A DNA stretch of 64,000 nucleotides. Origin: JAHEKB01 sp049115575. Its GTDB lineage: Bacteria > Bacteroidota > Bacteroidia > NS11-12g > UBA9320. The position numbers and the translations under genes were made by a program. The DNA is taken from assembly GCA_049115575.1 (NCBI GenBank), contig JAGDZU010000001.1, positions 620,001 through 684,000 on the forward strand, written 5' to 3'. Under the pieces are notes generated by a model. That model made no database searches, was not told where the DNA came from, and saw only the letters and a program-made list of their open reading frames with translations. Positions 35,801-45,028 of the stretch are shown here, one piece after another (position 1 is the first letter of the stretch; every line of letters starts with the position of its first letter).

Positions 35801-36294
35801 GTAAGTTGCAAATTCTGAAACACGATGAGATTATGCTCAAGCTCGGCCGTATTGCTTGGCAAATACTGGAAGAATTCTATGAATCCAAGAATATAGTAAT
35901 CATAGGAATTAAATCCAGAGGTACCGCTGTTGCAAAACTTATAGAAACCAAGCTGGCACAAATCTCTAAAGCAGAAATTGAATTTATCGAATTTACCATA
36001 GACAAAGACAAGGCGCTTACCACTACTATTGAATGGAGCGACGAAATTAACCTTAAGGGTAAAGCAGTGGTTTTGGTAGATGATGTGCTCAACTCAGGAA
36101 TAACTTTGGCAGGTGCCTTAAAAGAGATACTTTCAAAAGAGCCTAAATCAGTTAAGGTAGCCGTTTTGGCAAATCGAGATCATAAAGCTTTTCCAATTCA
36201 CGCCGATTTTGTAGGTATTTCATTAGCCACTACACTTAAGGAACATATATCATTAGTTCGCGAGAATGGCAATATGGCCGTTTACTTGGTATAA
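35797..36294 (+). CDS. PyrR-like phosphoribosyltransferase
   Basis: A 165-residue type I phosphoribosyltransferase. The PRPP-binding motif VVLVDDVLNSGITL covers residues 91-104, and IIGIKSRGTAVAKLIE is the upstream pyrophosphate loop. The acceptor base is uncertain: similarity to PyrR/uracil phosphoribosyltransferase-type regulators is general, and the hood region is short. It overlaps coaE and is likely cotranscribed. Confidence 0.8.
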   Translation: MSKLQILKHDEIMLKLGRIAWQILEEFYESKNIVIIGIKSRGTAVAKLIETKLAQISKAEIEFIEFTIDKDKALTTTIEWSDEINLKGKAVVLVDDVLNSGITLAGALKEILSKEPKSVKVAVLANRDHKAFPIHADFVGISLATTLKEHISLVRENGNMAVYLV

Positions 36295-36310
36295 TTTCTA
36301 TATTAGCTGA

Positions 36311-37141
36311 GTGAAAAAGCTGTACCTACTCCTTTGCTTTCTGCTATTCCATTGTTATTCATACTCTCAAACTCTTGTAAGGTTTTATACAACAGAAGGA
36401 AATTTCATGGTACAGATGTATGACAGCCTAGCGCCAATTACTACTGCCAACTTTCTAGATTATGTTGAACAGAAATATTATGACGGCGTAATATTTCACA
36501 GAGTTATAGATGATTTCATGATACAAGGAGGTGATGGCGCTGGGAACCCAGATCCTATTCAAGATGAATTCGACCCTGCTCTGAGCAATATCCAAAAAAC
36601 CATCAGTATGGCCAATAGTGGACCAAATACGGGAAATACTCAGTTCTTTATTAATCTAGTAGACAATACGTATCTAGACTATAATAAAACCCCATTCACT
36701 TCTAAACACCCCGTGTTTGGTATAGTTGTAGACAGCTTTGAGGTTGTACAACGAATAGGCAAAGTTCCTACTAACATTTCCAATAGACCATTCAATGATG
36801 TGGTAATGGACAGCGTAAGAAAAGTTGAATTCCATGCAGATCCGCCTTTTTTCTTGCCTGAATCTTTCAGAATAAGTCCCAGCCCAATAAATCACAGAAC
36901 TCAGCTAGAATTGCCCGAAGAGAACGCAAGCGCACATGGGTATTCTAATTTACAAATTGAATTAAAATGTTTTAATCAATACGGTGAAGAAGTTTTTGCT
37001 TTAGATCAACCAATTAAAACTCCTCTTTATTGGATAGAACTAGAAGAATTGAACCAATTGAGTTTAAGCCCTGGAACTTATTACATGCACATTATAAAAA
37101 GTCCTGCTGGATTTGGCGTAGTTAAGTTTATAGTGCTCTAA
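36311..37141 (+). CDS. Cyclophilin-type peptidyl-prolyl isomerase with C-terminal T9SS-like domain
   Basis: A 276-residue protein with signal peptide MKKLYLLLCFLLFHCYSYSQ, then a cyclophilin domain (about 22-178). The active-site residues R64, F69, M70 and Q72 (FHRVIDDFMIQGGD) have the same spacing as R55, F60, M61 and Q63 of cyclophilin A. Residues 185-276 are an extra beta-rich tail (FRISPSPIN..., LSPGTYYMHIIKS...GVVKFIVL) that looks like a T9SS type A sorting domain with PSP in place of the usual PNP. It would thus be an extracellular or surface prolyl isomerase. The start is GTG at 36311. Confidence 0.85.
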   Translation: MKKLYLLLCFLLFHCYSYSQTLVRFYTTEGNFMVQMYDSLAPITTANFLDYVEQKYYDGVIFHRVIDDFMIQGGDGAGNPDPIQDEFDPALSNIQKTISMANSGPNTGNTQFFINLVDNTYLDYNKTPFTSKHPVFGIVVDSFEVVQRIGKVPTNISNRPFNDVVMDSVRKVEFHADPPFFLPESFRISPSPINHRTQLELPEENASAHGYSNLQIELKCFNQYGEEVFALDQPIKTPLYWIELEELNQLSLSPGTYYMHIIKSPAGFGVVKFIVL

Positions 37142-37191
37142 ATCATATTTTTATTCAATTTTACTTCTTTAATATTGTTCATTAGAAATTT

Positions 37192-38553
37192 ATGAAATCA
37201 GCAACCATAGTTGGAGCAGGTCTAGTAGGTTCTTTATGGGCCGTGTACCTCTCAAAGGCAGGCTATAAAGTAACCATAGTTGAAAGAAGAAGAGATTTGA
37301 GAGCTACTCAAATCTCCGCCGGTAAATCTATAAATCTTGCATTATCCGTTAGAGGTTGGAAGGCATTCAAAACAGTTGGGGTTGAAAAAGAAATTGAAGA
37401 AATTGCCATACCAATGCCAGGCAGATGTATGCACGACATGGAAGGTAACCTTACATATCAACCCTACGGACAAGAAGGTCAGGCCATCTATTCCGTATCG
37501 CGAGCGGGCATCAATTGCAAAATGATGGATGTAGCTGAAAAATATGGCAATGCAGAAATCTTGTTCAATGAGAAATGCACCGATGTAGACTTAGAAAAGG
37601 GAATTGTCTATCTAGAGAACACCAATACCGGCACTCATTCCAGCATACAGTCCGATGTTGTGTTTGCCGCCGACGGGGCATTCTCAGCTGTGAGGTATAA
37701 CGCCATGCAGAAACTTGACCGTTTTGATTATATGCAAGATTACATTGATGACGGTTACAGAGAAATCTTGCTACCTGCCAACGAAGATGGCAGCTATAAA
37801 CTTGAGAAAAACAGACTGCATATTTGGCCTCGAGGTAGATTTATGCTAATAGCACTTCCCAATGAGGATGGATCATTCACTTGCACATTATTCATGCCAC
37901 ATGAAAACCATGAATATGCATTTGACAAAATCAATACGGCCGAAGAAGTGGATCATTTCTTTAAGACTGTCTTTCCAGATTTTCACGAATTGATGCCAAA
38001 TATTTCTGAAGTATGGGAAGATCATCCGCTTTCATCTTTAGCCATTGTACGTTGTTACCCTTGGACTCACGGAAGAGTTGCCCTTATGGGAGATGCGGCT
38101 CATGCTACGGTACCTTTTTATGGGCAGGGAATGAATGCAGGCTTTGAAGATTGTACAGTAATGTGGGAGTTAATGCAAAAGCACAATGAGGATTGGCCTA
38201 AAATATTTGAAGAATACCAAGAAGTACGAAAACCAAATGGTGATGGAGTTCAGGATCTTTCTTTGCACAACTATTACGTCATGCGTGATTATGTGGCAGA
38301 CCCTGATTTCCTACTTCAAAAGAAGTTTGAGAGACGAATTGAGCAACTTTATCCCGATAGATATGTGCCCCTTTATTCTCAAGTTTCATTTACGCATATT
38401 CCCTATTCAACAGCTTTGAAAAACGGTCAAAAGCAAGATGCTTATATGAAAAAACTGATGGAAAAGCACGACATCAATGCCATGTTTGACAATAACGAAG
38501 TGGACGACTTAATCCACGGCTTAATCGATGACATAGCGGCACTTCACTCTTAA
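37192..38553 (+). CDS. kmo: Kynurenine 3-monooxygenase
   Basis: Kmo hydroxylates kynurenine using FAD, NADPH and oxygen in tryptophan degradation or quinolinate/NAD synthesis. The sequence has the FAD GxGxxG motif GAGLVG (8-13), ERRRDLR, SINLALSVRGWKAF, and the second FAD motif ALMGDAAHATVPFYGQGMNAGFEDC. The 453-residue length is usual. A candidate -7 box TAATATTG (37170-37177) is upstream. No other kynurenine-pathway gene is in this window, so the rest must be elsewhere. Confidence 0.94.
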   Translation: MKSATIVGAGLVGSLWAVYLSKAGYKVTIVERRRDLRATQISAGKSINLALSVRGWKAFKTVGVEKEIEEIAIPMPGRCMHDMEGNLTYQPYGQEGQAIYSVSRAGINCKMMDVAEKYGNAEILFNEKCTDVDLEKGIVYLENTNTGTHSSIQSDVVFAADGAFSAVRYNAMQKLDRFDYMQDYIDDGYREILLPANEDGSYKLEKNRLHIWPRGRFMLIALPNEDGSFTCTLFMPHENHEYAFDKINTAEEVDHFFKTVFPDFHELMPNISEVWEDHPLSSLAIVRCYPWTHGRVALMGDAAHATVPFYGQGMNAGFEDCTVMWELMQKHNEDWPKIFEEYQEVRKPNGDGVQDLSLHNYYVMRDYVADPDFLLQKKFERRIEQLYPDRYVPLYSQVSFTHIPYSTALKNGQKQDAYMKKLMEKHDINAMFDNNEVDDLIHGLIDDIAALHS

Positions 38554-38581
38554 ACCTAACAATGTATATAACTTGCACCTA

Positions 38582-38758
38582 ATGAGTAATGCAATTATTT
38601 ACTTGATAGCCTGGGTGGCTATAGATGTTAGCCTTGTTGTGAGGTACAGAAAAATGGTTGAAGGAAAAACCAAGAAATCTTTTAGGGTTTTGGCATTCGG
38701 CTTAAATCTTTTAATTGCCTTGGTTTTGATAATATATCTGGCTTATATAGAGTATTGA
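38582..38758 (+). CDS. Small two-helix membrane protein
   Basis: From ATG 38582 the product is 58 residues: a first membrane segment (NAIIYLIAWVAIDVSLVV), a basic loop (RYRKMVEGKTKKSFRV) and a second segment (LAFGLNLLIALVLIIYLAYI). This is a helical hairpin with the positively charged loop inside by the positive-inside rule. The function is unknown and I recognise no family. It follows kmo by 28 bp. A TTG nine bases upstream belongs to a weak -7-like sequence TATAACTTG and is less likely as start. Confidence 0.5.
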   Translation: MSNAIIYLIAWVAIDVSLVVRYRKMVEGKTKKSFRVLAFGLNLLIALVLIIYLAYIEY

Positions 38759-38864
38759 CTTCAGAGTTTGAGGCTCAGTTTGAACTCTTTTAGGGTTAAT
38801 AATTTAGAAATTGTGAATTAGATACGGCCTTTGTTTTTTGTTCCTCGTAGATTGGTTTCTTAAA

Positions 38865-38891
38865 CATGGCTTCCCCGTTGCCCCAGGGGAA
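38865..38891 (-). repeat. Dispersed intergenic repeat, copy C (opposite orientation)
   Basis: Read on the minus strand this is TTCCCCTGGGGCAACGGGGA followed by AGCCATG. It aligns to copy A (5295-5322) over 28 columns with one deleted T and five substitutions. It also forms a TTCCCC/GGGGAA inverted repeat. It lies in the 251-bp gap between the small membrane protein gene and the COG2509 flavoprotein gene. Confidence 0.45.
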
Positions 38892-38993
38892 AATTATCAA
38901 TCCCCGTCAATTTCACCTCATTCCATTTAGGACGGCTTTTAAATGAGTCGCAATAACTTATAAATGGGTTGGAAGGTCGAATCAACCATTAAC

Positions 38994-39021
38994 AACTAAT
39001 AATTAATAACTAATAATTAAC
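38994..39021. repeat. 14-bp AT-rich tandem duplication
   Basis: AACTAATAATTAAT (38994-39007) is followed by AACTAATAATTAAC (39008-39021), 13 of 14 identical. The second unit covers the stop codon of the flavoprotein gene on the minus strand (39010-39012). It is probably replication slippage; no function is evident. Confidence 0.75.
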
Positions 39022-40569
39022 CTCCGCCTCTATTGCTTTTGCCACTCTAACACCATCCATTGCCGCAGACAATATTCCTCCCGCATAACCAGCACCTTCT
39101 CCGCAGGGGTATAAATTATGTACTTCGGGATGATGAAGCTCTTTAGTTCTTGGAATTCGAACTGGCGCACTTGTTCTGGATTCAGGAGCAACTATAACCG
39201 CCTTTTTATGATCAAAACCCTTGAGTTTCTTACATGAGTTTCTCAGGCCTTCTCTTAGGCGTTCATTAATCTTAGTAGGGTAAAGATGATTCAGATCAAC
39301 CGAAGTCATTCCAGGATGGTAGGATGATTCATTTAAAACTTTACTCTTCTTTTGTGCGAGATAATCATTTAGATTTTGAGCAGGAACTTTAAAACCAGTA
39401 CCTGCCATTTCGCTTGCCTTTTGTTCAATATGCTGCTGAAACCTCAAGCCAGCTAAAGCACCGTGTTCTTTGAAACCCTCCCACTCATCAGTTCCAATTT
39501 CGGTAACCCAACCGCTATTGGCGTATTCCCCATTTCTTTTGCTAGGAGACCAACCATTAACAACAACTTCATTTAGATCAGTGGCAGCTGGAGCAATTAT
39601 TCCTCCAGGACACATACAAAAAGAGAAGACTCCTTTTCCGTTCACTTGCTCCACTAAGCTATAACTAGAAGGAGGTAAAATATCCATGTTTCTAGAACCG
39701 TGATACTGAATTTGGTCTATTAATGACTGAGGATGTTCAATTCTAAAACCCATGGCAAATGGTTTGGCCTCTAACTCTATTTCTTTAGCGTGGAGCAGTT
39801 CGTAAATATCTCTAGCGGAATGCCCAGTTGCCAAAATCAAATGTTCACATGACTCCCAATTATTATTGATTTTAACGGATTTGATTTGACCTGCCTCAAG
39901 GTCTATATCTGTTAATTTAGCGTTAAATCTCAACTCAGCGCCTGCGTTTACAATAGTCTTTCTTAAGTTTTCTATGATAGCAGGAAGTTTGTTGGTTCCT
40001 ATATGCGGGTGAGCTTCATATAAGATTTCAGCACTTGCGCCATGGTAAACGAGTAACTCCAGAAAGTCTTTGATCTTTCCTCTTTTATGACTCCTTGTAT
40101 AGAGTTTTCCATCAGAGAAAGTTCCTGCACCTCCTTCTCCAAAGCAATAGTTGGATTCTGGATTCATTATACCATCTCTATTGAGTTTGGCAACATCCCT
40201 CCTTCTTTCTTTTACTTCCTTCCCTCTTTCAACTATGATTGGTTTTATTCCTCTTCTTAATAATTCTATGGATGCAAATATTCCAGCTGGGCCAAACCCA
40301 ATCACATGAGCTACTGAATCACCTAAGTTTGGAAAATCCAGTACTAGGCCATTTTGAACATCTTGTCCTGCTTCTACTAGTTCCAGTCTAAGATTGTACA
40401 GTATATTCTTTTTGCGTGCATCTAGTGATTTGCGCAGCACCTTAATCCCTATTTCTTCAGGATTCATATTAAACATGCGTGCACAAAATGACACCGGATT
40501 CAGCTTGAATTTCTCCCATTCTTTTGGAGTGATTCTGATCTCTTTTTGTATAGTGTTCGTTTTTTCCAA
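39010..40569 (-). CDS. FAD-dependent oxidoreductase of the COG2509 family
   Basis: A 519-residue flavoprotein. An N-terminal helical domain (ITPKEWEKFKLNPVSFCARMF, KVLRKSLDARKKNILYNLRLEL) precedes the FAD Rossmann motif GFGPAG (91-96). IIVERGKEVKERRRD, the long NYCFGEGGAGTFSDGKLYTR stretch and a C-terminal YPCGEGAGYAGGI FAD motif follow. These are diagnostic of COG2509 uncharacterised dehydrogenases. The substrate is not known. The start is ATG 40569, 55 bp from the divergent transketolase start. Confidence 0.9.
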   Translation of the reverse strand: MEKTNTIQKEIRITPKEWEKFKLNPVSFCARMFNMNPEEIGIKVLRKSLDARKKNILYNLRLELVEAGQDVQNGLVLDFPNLGDSVAHVIGFGPAGIFASIELLRRGIKPIIVERGKEVKERRRDVAKLNRDGIMNPESNYCFGEGGAGTFSDGKLYTRSHKRGKIKDFLELLVYHGASAEILYEAHPHIGTNKLPAIIENLRKTIVNAGAELRFNAKLTDIDLEAGQIKSVKINNNWESCEHLILATGHSARDIYELLHAKEIELEAKPFAMGFRIEHPQSLIDQIQYHGSRNMDILPPSSYSLVEQVNGKGVFSFCMCPGGIIAPAATDLNEVVVNGWSPSKRNGEYANSGWVTEIGTDEWEGFKEHGALAGLRFQQHIEQKASEMAGTGFKVPAQNLNDYLAQKKSKVLNESSYHPGMTSVDLNHLYPTKINERLREGLRNSCKKLKGFDHKKAVIVAPESRTSAPVRIPRTKELHHPEVHNLYPCGEGAGYAGGILSAAMDGVRVAKAIEAEVNY

Positions 40570-40624
40570 GAAGTATCCACAAATATTCTATAAATAAAGC
40601 ATTAGAGCATCTTTGCATATCCAA

Positions 40625-41473
40625 ATGACTAAAACAATTGATCAATTAGAGAAATACGTTTCTCAAAGTCGTAGAGATATAGTCAGAATGGTCCATGCTG
40701 TTCAATCCGGTCATCCGGGTGGTTCTCTAGGTTGCGTAGAGTACTTTACAGTTTTGTTCCACAATATTCTCAAGCACGATCCTGAAAATTTCAATATGGA
40801 GGCCAAGAATGAAGATGTCTTCATTCTGAGCAATGGACATATATCTCCCGTATATTACAGCACTCTTGCCCGATCAGGTTACTTCCCCGTTGAAGAGCTA
40901 GCAACATTCAGAAAACTCAATTCGAGATTACAAGGGCACCCAGCTACGCATGAAAAGCTACCAGGTATTCGAATTGCCTCAGGTTCACTAGGTCAAGGTC
41001 TATCTGTGGCAAGTGGTATTGCCCAAGCTAAAAGGCTTAATGGAGAGGACAGAAAAGTTTTTGTACTCTGTGGAGATGGAGAACTTCAAGAAGGACAAAT
41101 CTGGGAAGCTGTGATGTATGCGGCTCATAACAAGCTAGACAATATGATTCTCACTATTGATGTGAATGGACGTCAAATTGATGGCGATACCAAAGACATT
41201 ATGGGATTTGAAGATTTGAGAAGCAAATTCGAATCATTCGGCTGGAAAGTAATGAGTATGGAAGGCAACAATCTTGAAGATGTGCAAGACGGTTTATCTA
41301 AGGCTTCCGTTCTGAGTGGAAATGGACAACCTATTTGCATTTTAATGACAACAGAAATGGGTAATGGAGTTGACTTTATGATGGGCAGTCATGAATGGCA
41401 TGGAATTCCTCCAAACGATGATCAATTAGTAGATGCTCTGGTCCAAAATCCAGAGACTCTAGGCGATTATTGA
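40625..41473 (+). CDS. Transketolase, N-terminal (thiamine diphosphate-binding) subunit
   Basis: This is the first half of a split transketolase of the pentose phosphate pathway. From ATG 40625 (282 residues) it has SGHPGGSLG (28-36), ASGSLGQGLSVASG and the ThDP/Mg motif GDG (150-152) with the partner Asn at 181. An earlier TTG at 40613 is inside a -7-like box CATCTTTG (40608-40615) and is rejected. The C-terminal subunit lies at 42879, separated by a VWA-protein gene; normally the halves are adjacent. Confidence 0.93.
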   Translation: MTKTIDQLEKYVSQSRRDIVRMVHAVQSGHPGGSLGCVEYFTVLFHNILKHDPENFNMEAKNEDVFILSNGHISPVYYSTLARSGYFPVEELATFRKLNSRLQGHPATHEKLPGIRIASGSLGQGLSVASGIAQAKRLNGEDRKVFVLCGDGELQEGQIWEAVMYAAHNKLDNMILTIDVNGRQIDGDTKDIMGFEDLRSKFESFGWKVMSMEGNNLEDVQDGLSKASVLSGNGQPICILMTTEMGNGVDFMMGSHEWHGIPPNDDQLVDALVQNPETLGDY

Positions 41474-41520
41474 AAAAGCAGCATACTATTTGCAAAATGT
41501 TAAGAGTTAACAGGCATATA

Positions 41521-42876
41521 ATGAAATACTTAATCATAGCGCTAAGCATGATGTTCGCATTTAATGTGAATGCTCAGAGCAAGCCCAAAACTCGAATTTT
41601 GTTTGTATTAGACGCCAGTGGTAGCATGTACGCTAACATGGGTAATGATACCCGAATTGTGGTAGCTAAACGACTGTTGTCTAGGCTCGTAGATAGTTTG
41701 CAAGACATGAACGAAGTGGAATTAGCACTTCGAGTGTATGGCCATCAGAGCCCCAAAACTCAAAGAAACTGTAAAGACACTAAGTTGGAGGTTGGATTCA
41801 GGTCTAATAACCATTCAAGCATACAAGAGAAAATCAAGGACATACGTCCAAAAGGGACTACACTTATCGCCTATTCATTGGAACAGGCTGCTTATGACTT
41901 TCCTAAACAGGAAGGTGTGCGCAATGTAATAATTCTCATCACTGACGGATTAGAGGAATGTGAAGGAGATCCCTGCGCAGTATCTGCAGCTCTCCAAAAG
42001 CAAGGAGTGATACTCAGGCCCTTTATTATTGGATTGGGATTGAATGACGATTTTAAAGCACAATTTGAATGCGTGGGTAGATTCTTTGAGGCTGAAACTG
42101 AAAATGATTTCAAAGATGTTTTGAATGTGGTTATTTCTCAAGCTATAAACAATACCACAGCGCAAGTAAATCTTTTGGATCAATACAATAGACCCACTGA
42201 AACAGATGTGCCTATGACCTTTAGTGATGCCAAAACAGGTAAAGAATTGCATCACTTTGTACATACCATGGATTACCGAGGTAACCCAGACACTATGTAC
42301 TTAGATCCATCATATACTTACAACATAAAGGTTCACACCATCCCTCCCGTTTATAAAGAGAATGTAACTCTTACTCCGGGGATTCACAATACCATAGCCA
42401 TTGATGCAGCTCAAGGTAGCTTGCACTTAAAGGTTGATGGTGTTACCAAATATCCAGACTTACAAGCTTTGATAAAAGACCCCAAAACAGGCGAGATTTA
42501 TGAAGTGCAGTCTTTCAATACCACCCAGAAATATCTAATAGGTGATTACGACATTGAAATATTAAGTCTGCCAAGAATAGAGCAAGACAATGTAGAAGTG
42601 GCTCAAAGCAAGACAACAACTCTGCATATTCAGCAACCTGGTAAACTCAACTTGGTCTCCAGAAAATCATTAGAGGGTTCTTTATTTCATTATAAGAATG
42701 GTCACCTTACCCTTTTAAAACCTTTGGAGTTCAATGGAACGCAAAGCATTACTATACTTCAACCGGGTAAATATGTATTTGTTTACCGAGAGACTGCGGT
42801 CAAAGAAACTATAAAGACTAAAACCGTTTCCTTTGAGATTGGATCAGGGGAAGTAAAATACATCAACATACGATAA
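41521..42876 (+). CDS. Secreted von Willebrand factor A domain protein
   Basis: From ATG 41521 (451 residues) the product has signal peptide MKYLIIALSMMFAFNVNAQ and a VWA domain with MIDAS motif DASGS (31-35), a Thr in PKGTTLIAY and ITDGLEE. About 250 residues of beta-rich, transthyretin/CNA-like repeats follow, with no membrane anchor or sorting domain visible. It should be periplasmic or surface-exposed and bind a metal-dependent ligand. Its gene stands between the transketolase halves, 47 bp after the first and 2 bp before the second. The longer open frame from 41470 would hide the signal peptide. Confidence 0.85.
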   Translation: MKYLIIALSMMFAFNVNAQSKPKTRILFVLDASGSMYANMGNDTRIVVAKRLLSRLVDSLQDMNEVELALRVYGHQSPKTQRNCKDTKLEVGFRSNNHSSIQEKIKDIRPKGTTLIAYSLEQAAYDFPKQEGVRNVIILITDGLEECEGDPCAVSAALQKQGVILRPFIIGLGLNDDFKAQFECVGRFFEAETENDFKDVLNVVISQAINNTTAQVNLLDQYNRPTETDVPMTFSDAKTGKELHHFVHTMDYRGNPDTMYLDPSYTYNIKVHTIPPVYKENVTLTPGIHNTIAIDAAQGSLHLKVDGVTKYPDLQALIKDPKTGEIYEVQSFNTTQKYLIGDYDIEILSLPRIEQDNVEVAQSKTTTLHIQQPGKLNLVSRKSLEGSLFHYKNGHLTLLKPLEFNGTQSITILQPGKYVFVYRETAVKETIKTKTVSFEIGSGEVKYINIR

Positions 42877-42878
42877 GA

Positions 42879-43832
42879 ATGACACAAACATCTGTTATGG
42901 AAAAAAAAGACACCCGCTCTGGATTTGGAGAAGGCCTTTACGAAATAGCTCAACAGAACTCAGACGTAGTTGGCCTTTGTGCTGATTTAACGGGTTCACT
43001 TAAAATGAATAAATTCAAGGATGCCTATCCCAATCGATTTTTCCAGATGGGAATTGCGGAAGCAAATATGATGGGGGTAGCAGCAGGCCTAGCCACTAGT
43101 GGTAAAATTCCTTTTACTGGTACCTTCGCCAATTTCTCAACAGGTAGAGTGTATGATCAAATACGACAATCCATAGCTTACTCCGGTAAAAACGTAAAGA
43201 TTTGTGCATCTCACGCAGGCCTCACATTAGGTGAAGATGGTGCGACACATCAAATATTAGAAGACATTGGAATGATGCGCATGCTGCCAGGCATGGTGGT
43301 AATCAATCCTTGTGATTTCAATCAGACTAAAGCGGCTACTATGGCTATTGCCGAACATTACGGCCCGGTGTATTTAAGATTTGGTAGACCTAAGTGGCCC
43401 ATATTTACCGGAGCAGATGAGAAATTTGTAATAGGTAAGGCAGTACAACGTACTCAAGGTAGTGACGTAACTATCATAGCAACAGGTCATATGGTTTGGC
43501 AAGCTATGGAAGCGGCCAAAAATTTGGCAGAAAGTGGCATTTCAGCAGAAGTACTAGACTTACACACTATTAAGCCCTTAGATGAGGAAACCATATTGGA
43601 TTCTGTGTCTAAAACATCTTGTGTTGTAACTGCTGAAGAGCACCAACTCAATGGAGGTTTGGGAGATGCAGTATGTCAGTTACTGGCTAAACGCATGCCT
43701 ACTCCAGTTGAAATGGTTGGTGTGAATGATAGTTTTGGTGAAAGTGGCAAACCAATGGATTTATTAGACAAGTATGGTTTAGGTGTTTCAGATGTGGTTG
43801 CTGCAGCACAGCGAGCTGTTAACAGAAAATAA
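42879..43832 (+). CDS. Transketolase, C-terminal subunit
   Basis: This subunit carries the Pyr and C-terminal domains of transketolase: FGEGLYEIAQQN, the catalytic E61 in GIAEANM, FTGTFANFSTGRVYDQIRQSIAYSG, HAGLTLGEDGATHQ and a C-terminal AEEHQLNGGLGDAV. With the protein encoded at 40625 it should form an active alpha2beta2 enzyme. It begins 2 bp after the VWA gene stop and ends directly against the lipid kinase gene. Confidence 0.93.
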   Translation: MTQTSVMEKKDTRSGFGEGLYEIAQQNSDVVGLCADLTGSLKMNKFKDAYPNRFFQMGIAEANMMGVAAGLATSGKIPFTGTFANFSTGRVYDQIRQSIAYSGKNVKICASHAGLTLGEDGATHQILEDIGMMRMLPGMVVINPCDFNQTKAATMAIAEHYGPVYLRFGRPKWPIFTGADEKFVIGKAVQRTQGSDVTIIATGHMVWQAMEAAKNLAESGISAEVLDLHTIKPLDEETILDSVSKTSCVVTAEEHQLNGGLGDAVCQLLAKRMPTPVEMVGVNDSFGESGKPMDLLDKYGLGVSDVVAAAQRAVNRK

Positions 43833-44681
43833 TTGAATCTCCTATTCTTCTATAATCCTAAGGCTGGTGCGACTTACAACGCATCGCTGCATCAGGAAAT
43901 CGCAGATATACTGGGAGACAATCACACCGCAAATTTTATTCATATTGATGACCTTGGGAAGGTTGACAAGGAAGTGCCGTATGACGTAGTTATAGCTATA
44001 GGTGGAGATGGCACAGTTAATTCGGTTGCCGAATGCTGTTGTACTCACAATAAACCAATGGCCATTATTCCCAGAGGTTCGGGAGATGGCTTGGCTAGAC
44101 ACCTCAAGCTCCCAAGAGACTTGAACAAAGCCTTGGATGTTGTTCTGTCTGGCAACATAACCAAAATAGACACAGCTTTGTTAAATGATCACTTCTTTGT
44201 GAATGTAGCCGGATCTGGTTTTGAGGCCATTGTTGCTCATGAATTTGGAAAGGGAACTAGAGGGTTAAAAGGATATATTAAAGCCATTAGGAAGCACTAT
44301 AGATCCTACCAAGAACAAGAAATCACTCTCAAAACAGATCGTGAAGAAATCAAGACCAAATATTTCAGCTTGAGTATTGCTAACGGATCACAATGGGGAA
44401 ACAACTTTGAGATTGCCAGTTCTGCTAGCATGACCGATGGCGTGCTAGAAATTGCCATAATGGATAAACCCAAATGGTTTCAGATACCTAGATTGCTTGC
44501 CTATTTGAACGGATCTCAACAAAAGGACCTATCCTTTATTCATTACCATAAGGCGTCTTCACTTGAAATACTGAACCAAGAGGAGCATTGGCATCTAGAT
44601 GGTGAACCTTTGCTTATGTCTAAAGATGTGAATCTGAAAATGCAAGCACAATCATTACAAGTACTTACAGCTCATGGCTAA
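43833..44681 (+). CDS. YegS/DgkB-type lipid kinase
   Basis: A 282-residue diacylglycerol-kinase-family protein with nucleotide motif GGDGT (57-61), PRGSGDGLARHL (80-91) and the beta-sandwich C-terminal domain containing TKYFSLSIANGSQWGNNFEIA. It probably phosphorylates a lipid such as diacylglycerol or a sphingoid at the membrane. The start is a TTG directly after the TAA of the transketolase subunit, with no ATG nearby, so translation is probably reinitiated. It overlaps the next gene by 8 bp. Confidence 0.88.
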   Translation: MNLLFFYNPKAGATYNASLHQEIADILGDNHTANFIHIDDLGKVDKEVPYDVVIAIGGDGTVNSVAECCCTHNKPMAIIPRGSGDGLARHLKLPRDLNKALDVVLSGNITKIDTALLNDHFFVNVAGSGFEAIVAHEFGKGTRGLKGYIKAIRKHYRSYQEQEITLKTDREEIKTKYFSLSIANGSQWGNNFEIASSASMTDGVLEIAIMDKPKWFQIPRLLAYLNGSQQKDLSFIHYHKASSLEILNQEEHWHLDGEPLLMSKDVNLKMQAQSLQVLTAHG

Positions 44682-45027
44682 GAAAAAGAAGATGCAGAAG
44701 CTAGACTTGGAAAATTTCTTTGTCTACTCCACAGAACCTCAAGAATCTCAGGCAGAAGATGATATTCAAGATGATGTGGAACCCGCTTCTATGAGTTTAT
44801 TGGTTCGCAAAGAGAAAAAAGGAAGAGGAGGAAAAGTAGTCACTGTTGTTGAAGGTTTTGAAGGTAGCGATGAAGCAATGAAAAAATTGGCTAAAGATCT
44901 TAAACAGCATTGTGGAACTGGAGGTGCAGTAAAAGGAGACGACATCATAATTCAAGGAGATTTAGCAGTCAAAATTGTCCAATATTTAGAAAGTCGTGGA
45001 TATCCTGCAAAAAAAACGACAATGTAA
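44674..45027 (+). CDS. SUI1/YciH-family translation initiation factor
   Basis: A 117-residue protein. A basic/acidic N-terminal tail of about 45 residues precedes the SUI1 domain: LLVRKEKKGRGGKVVTVVEGF, MKKLAKDLKQHCGTGGAVKGDDIIIQGD and YLESRGYPAKK. The GTGG loop and GRGGK are hallmarks of eIF1/YciH proteins, which affect start-codon stringency on the small ribosomal subunit. Its ORF overlaps the lipid kinase gene by 8 bp. Confidence 0.92.
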   Translation: MAKKKKMQKLDLENFFVYSTEPQESQAEDDIQDDVEPASMSLLVRKEKKGRGGKVVTVVEGFEGSDEAMKKLAKDLKQHCGTGGAVKGDDIIIQGDLAVKIVQYLESRGYPAKKTTM

Positions 45028-45028
45028 G

